This document shows, piece by piece, positions 62,514 through 64,000 of a DNA stretch of 64,000 nucleotides. A program made the position numbers and the translations under genes. This DNA is from CAMLIZ01 sp966212505 (lineage in GTDB: Bacteria > Pseudomonadota > Gammaproteobacteria > Burkholderiales > Burkholderiaceae_C). The stretch lies in the NCBI GenBank assembly GCA_966212505.1, contig CBIHRS010000028.1, positions 1 through 64,000 of the forward strand, written 5' to 3'. The stretch's first letter is position 1. Each line of letters starts with the position of its first letter. Below the pieces are notes generated by a model, which had not been told where the DNA came from, made no database searches, and saw only the letters and a list, made by a program, of their open reading frames with translations.

Positions 62514-63417
62514 CTCCGGCCCGACCCTCGGCCAGCACGCTGCGCACCGTCTCCATGAAGCGGCGTGCCAGCAGCGTCGGCGAATGGCTTTTGGCGAAGA
62601 AGGCGTTCAGCGCGCACTCGATCACCGGCTCCAGCTGCACCACGCCAACACCCGGCTGGGCGCGCGCGGCGCTCAGGTAATCCACCGCCGTCCACCCCAG
62701 GCCGCGTGCCACCAGCTCCTCGGCCAGCTGCGAGGTCTGCACCATCGTCCGAGAGACCGGCCGCAGGCCGTGGTGCTCGGCATGCCGGTTGAACGCGATG
62801 GCCAGCGGGTCGTCGTCGACCAGCGCGATCATCGGCAGGCTGTTCAGGCGGTCGCGCAGGGCCGAGGCCTTGAAGCTGCGGCCGGTGAAGGCCTTGGCTT
62901 CCTCCGGCGGCAGCAGTGCATACAAGGGCCCCGAGCCCAGCACCTTGGCCTGCACGCCGGGGTGGCTGATGCCGAAGTAGTCGAGCCCGATGTCGGCCGC
63001 GCGGGTCAGCAGCTCATCGGCGATCTGGCGCTTGTGCAGCGTGTGGATTTCACAGATGACCTGCGGATGCGCCTGCCGGAAGCGCGCCAGCACGTCGGGG
63101 ATCAGCTTGTGGCACACGGCCGGAATCGCCGCGACGCGCAAGCGCCCCTGCTCGCCGCTCTTGAGGTGGATGGCGGTGCGCTTCAGCGCCTCGAGCCGGT
63201 CGAACAGCGCCGAGCTCTCCTCGAAGAGCGCGAGCCCTTCGGCCGTGGGCACCAGCCGCCCGCCCACGCGGTGGAACAGCGGATAGCCCAGCTGCATCTC
63301 GGCGCTGGCGATCAGACGGCTCACGGCCGATTGCGTCAGATGGATCAGCCGCCCGGCCGCGCTCATGCTGCCGGTTTCCATCACCGCCTGGAAGACTTCG
63401 ATATGGCGCAGCCGCAT
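62503..63417 (-). CDS. LysR-family transcriptional regulator
   Basis: 304 residues from the ATG at 63417: winged helix-turn-helix MRLRHIEVFQAVMETGSMSAAGRLIHLTQSAVSRLIASAEMQLGYPLFHRVGGRLVPTAEG and an effector-binding domain (GRLRVAAIPAVCHKLIPDVLARFRQAHPQVICEIHTLH, GLDYFGISHPGVQAKVLGSGPLYALLPPE). It is divergent from the solute-binding protein gene with ~134 bp between, so it probably controls that transporter. A TTG start at 63423 is possible. Confidence 0.92.
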   Translation of the reverse strand: MRLRHIEVFQAVMETGSMSAAGRLIHLTQSAVSRLIASAEMQLGYPLFHRVGGRLVPTAEGLALFEESSALFDRLEALKRTAIHLKSGEQGRLRVAAIPAVCHKLIPDVLARFRQAHPQVICEIHTLHKRQIADELLTRAADIGLDYFGISHPGVQAKVLGSGPLYALLPPEEAKAFTGRSFKASALRDRLNSLPMIALVDDDPLAIAFNRHAEHHGLRPVSRTMVQTSQLAEELVARGLGWTAVDYLSAARAQPGVGVVQLEPVIECALNAFFAKSHSPTLLARRFMETVRSVLAEGRAGVTR

Positions 63418-63551
63418 CGTCAAACCCTCGCTTTCCCGGATATGAGTTTACGGAATGGGTGTCGGCGATTTGTCATTTCCAAATGTAGCCGCGCGCTCCT
63501 ACGATGGCGCCCACTCGAGCACCAGACCCGAGCCCCACCCTTGGAGACACC

Positions 63552-64000
63552 ATGAAGGCCTCGCTTTTCCGTTGGCGCGCGCTGCTGTTGCTGCTGGCAT
63601 GGCTGGCTGGCATGGATGCGGCCTGCGCAGGCCCGGTGCTCGACCGCATCAAGGCCAGCGGCCGCATCCGCCTGGGCTACATCGAGGATTCGTCACCCTT
63701 CTCGCTGGTCGACCCCAAGGGCAAGCCGGTGGGCTATGCACTCGACCTGTGCCTGAAGCTCGCCGAAGCGGTGCGCAAGCAGCTCGACCTGAAGGCGCTG
63801 ACGCCCGAATTCGTGCTGCTGACCACCAGCAACCGCTTCACGATGATCGCCGAAGGCAAGGCCGACATGGAATGCGGCTCCACCACCAACAACGCCGAGC
63901 GGCGCAAGAAGGTGGCCTTCACGATCCCGCACTACGTGACCGGCGCACGCTACATGGTGCGCGCCGACAGCCAGATCCGTGAACTGGCCAACTTCGAAGG
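63552..64000 (+). CDS. Solute-binding protein of an amino-acid-type ABC transporter (cut by window edge)
   Basis: The first ~149 residues are in the window. A signal peptide (WRALLLLLAWLAGMDAACA) is followed by the SBP family 3 start PVLDRIKASGRIRLGYIEDSSPFSLVDPKGKPVGYALDLCLKLAEAV and LLTTSNRFTMIAEGKADMECGSTTNNAERRKKVAFTIPH. These periplasmic proteins bind polar amino acids or related compounds for ABC import; the rest of the operon is beyond the window. Controlled probably by the divergent LysR gene. Confidence 0.9.
   Translation, partial: MKASLFRWRALLLLLAWLAGMDAACAGPVLDRIKASGRIRLGYIEDSSPFSLVDPKGKPVGYALDLCLKLAEAVRKQLDLKALTPEFVLLTTSNRFTMIAEGKADMECGSTTNNAERRKKVAFTIPHYVTGARYMVRADSQIRELANFE

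Noticed and set aside
63470..63505. TTGTCA and TACGAT as a promoter for the solute-binding protein gene
   Set aside because: The spacing is 24 bases, too long for a normal sigma70 promoter.

Overview
The window is GC-rich, densely packed chromosomal DNA. Gene content and order (rsmB, DUF4390, NtrY-like and NtrX-like genes in a row; DUF1840; DUF2946; pcaIJF with pobA; a complete MSHA-type pilus locus) point to a betaproteobacterium of the order Burkholderiales. The Rubrivivax/Leptothrix/Ideonella side of the order is my guess; no rRNA or other strong taxonomic marker is present. No phage, transposase, integrase or CRISPR array was seen.

Layout. 1-4.4 kb: the start of a TonB-dependent receptor with a DUF2946 gene, ruvB, an AraC-type regulator and a sterol-desaturase-like hydroxylase. 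4.5-10.8 kb: the type IV pilus minor pilin operon fimT-pilV-pilW-pilX-pilY1-pilE. 10.8-17.2 kb: a histidine phosphatase, a PEBP-like protein, DUF1840, cyclopropane fatty acid synthase, and an overlapping pair of c-di-GMP genes (PAS-GGDEF-EAL and HD-GYP). 17.4-19.1 kb: an Lrp-type regulator divergent from a lysine-6-dehydrogenase/saccharopine-dehydrogenase-like enzyme. 19.2-23.9 kb: beta-ketoadipate pathway genes pcaI, pcaJ, pcaF, an IclR regulator and pobA, with a readable promoter and paired palindromes. 23.9-38.1 kb: a contiguous minus-strand MSHA-like pilus locus from mshI to mshP, interrupted by a 251-bp inverted-repeat element. 38.2-41.8 kb: a four-gene operon with nadR and pnuC. 41.9-51.4 kb: mixed genes, including PPi-dependent phosphofructokinase, a deaminase-like protein, a DAG-glycosyltransferase-like protein and a calpain-like cysteine protease. 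51.5-54.2 kb: an AT-richer three-gene operon of unknown function beside tRNA-Phe. 54.3-59.5 kb: the NtrX-like/NtrY-like/DUF4390/rsmB block. 59.5-64 kb: folE with a BLUF photoreceptor, a GlxA-type regulator, an HD-domain protein, a LysR regulator and the start of a solute-binding protein.

How the parts fit. Two separate type IV pilus systems are encoded. The MshE ATPase carries the N-terminal motif known to bind c-di-GMP, and two c-di-GMP turnover proteins lie on the same strand about 7 kb away, so surface attachment is probably under second-messenger control. PobA makes protocatechuate from 4-hydroxybenzoate, and PcaIJ/PcaF finish the beta-ketoadipate pathway; the ring-cleavage genes are not here. 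The best candidates for something undescribed are the low-GC operon at 51.5-53.5 kb, the calpain-like protein at 47.8-49.4 kb and the deaminase-like protein at 44.9-45.5 kb.
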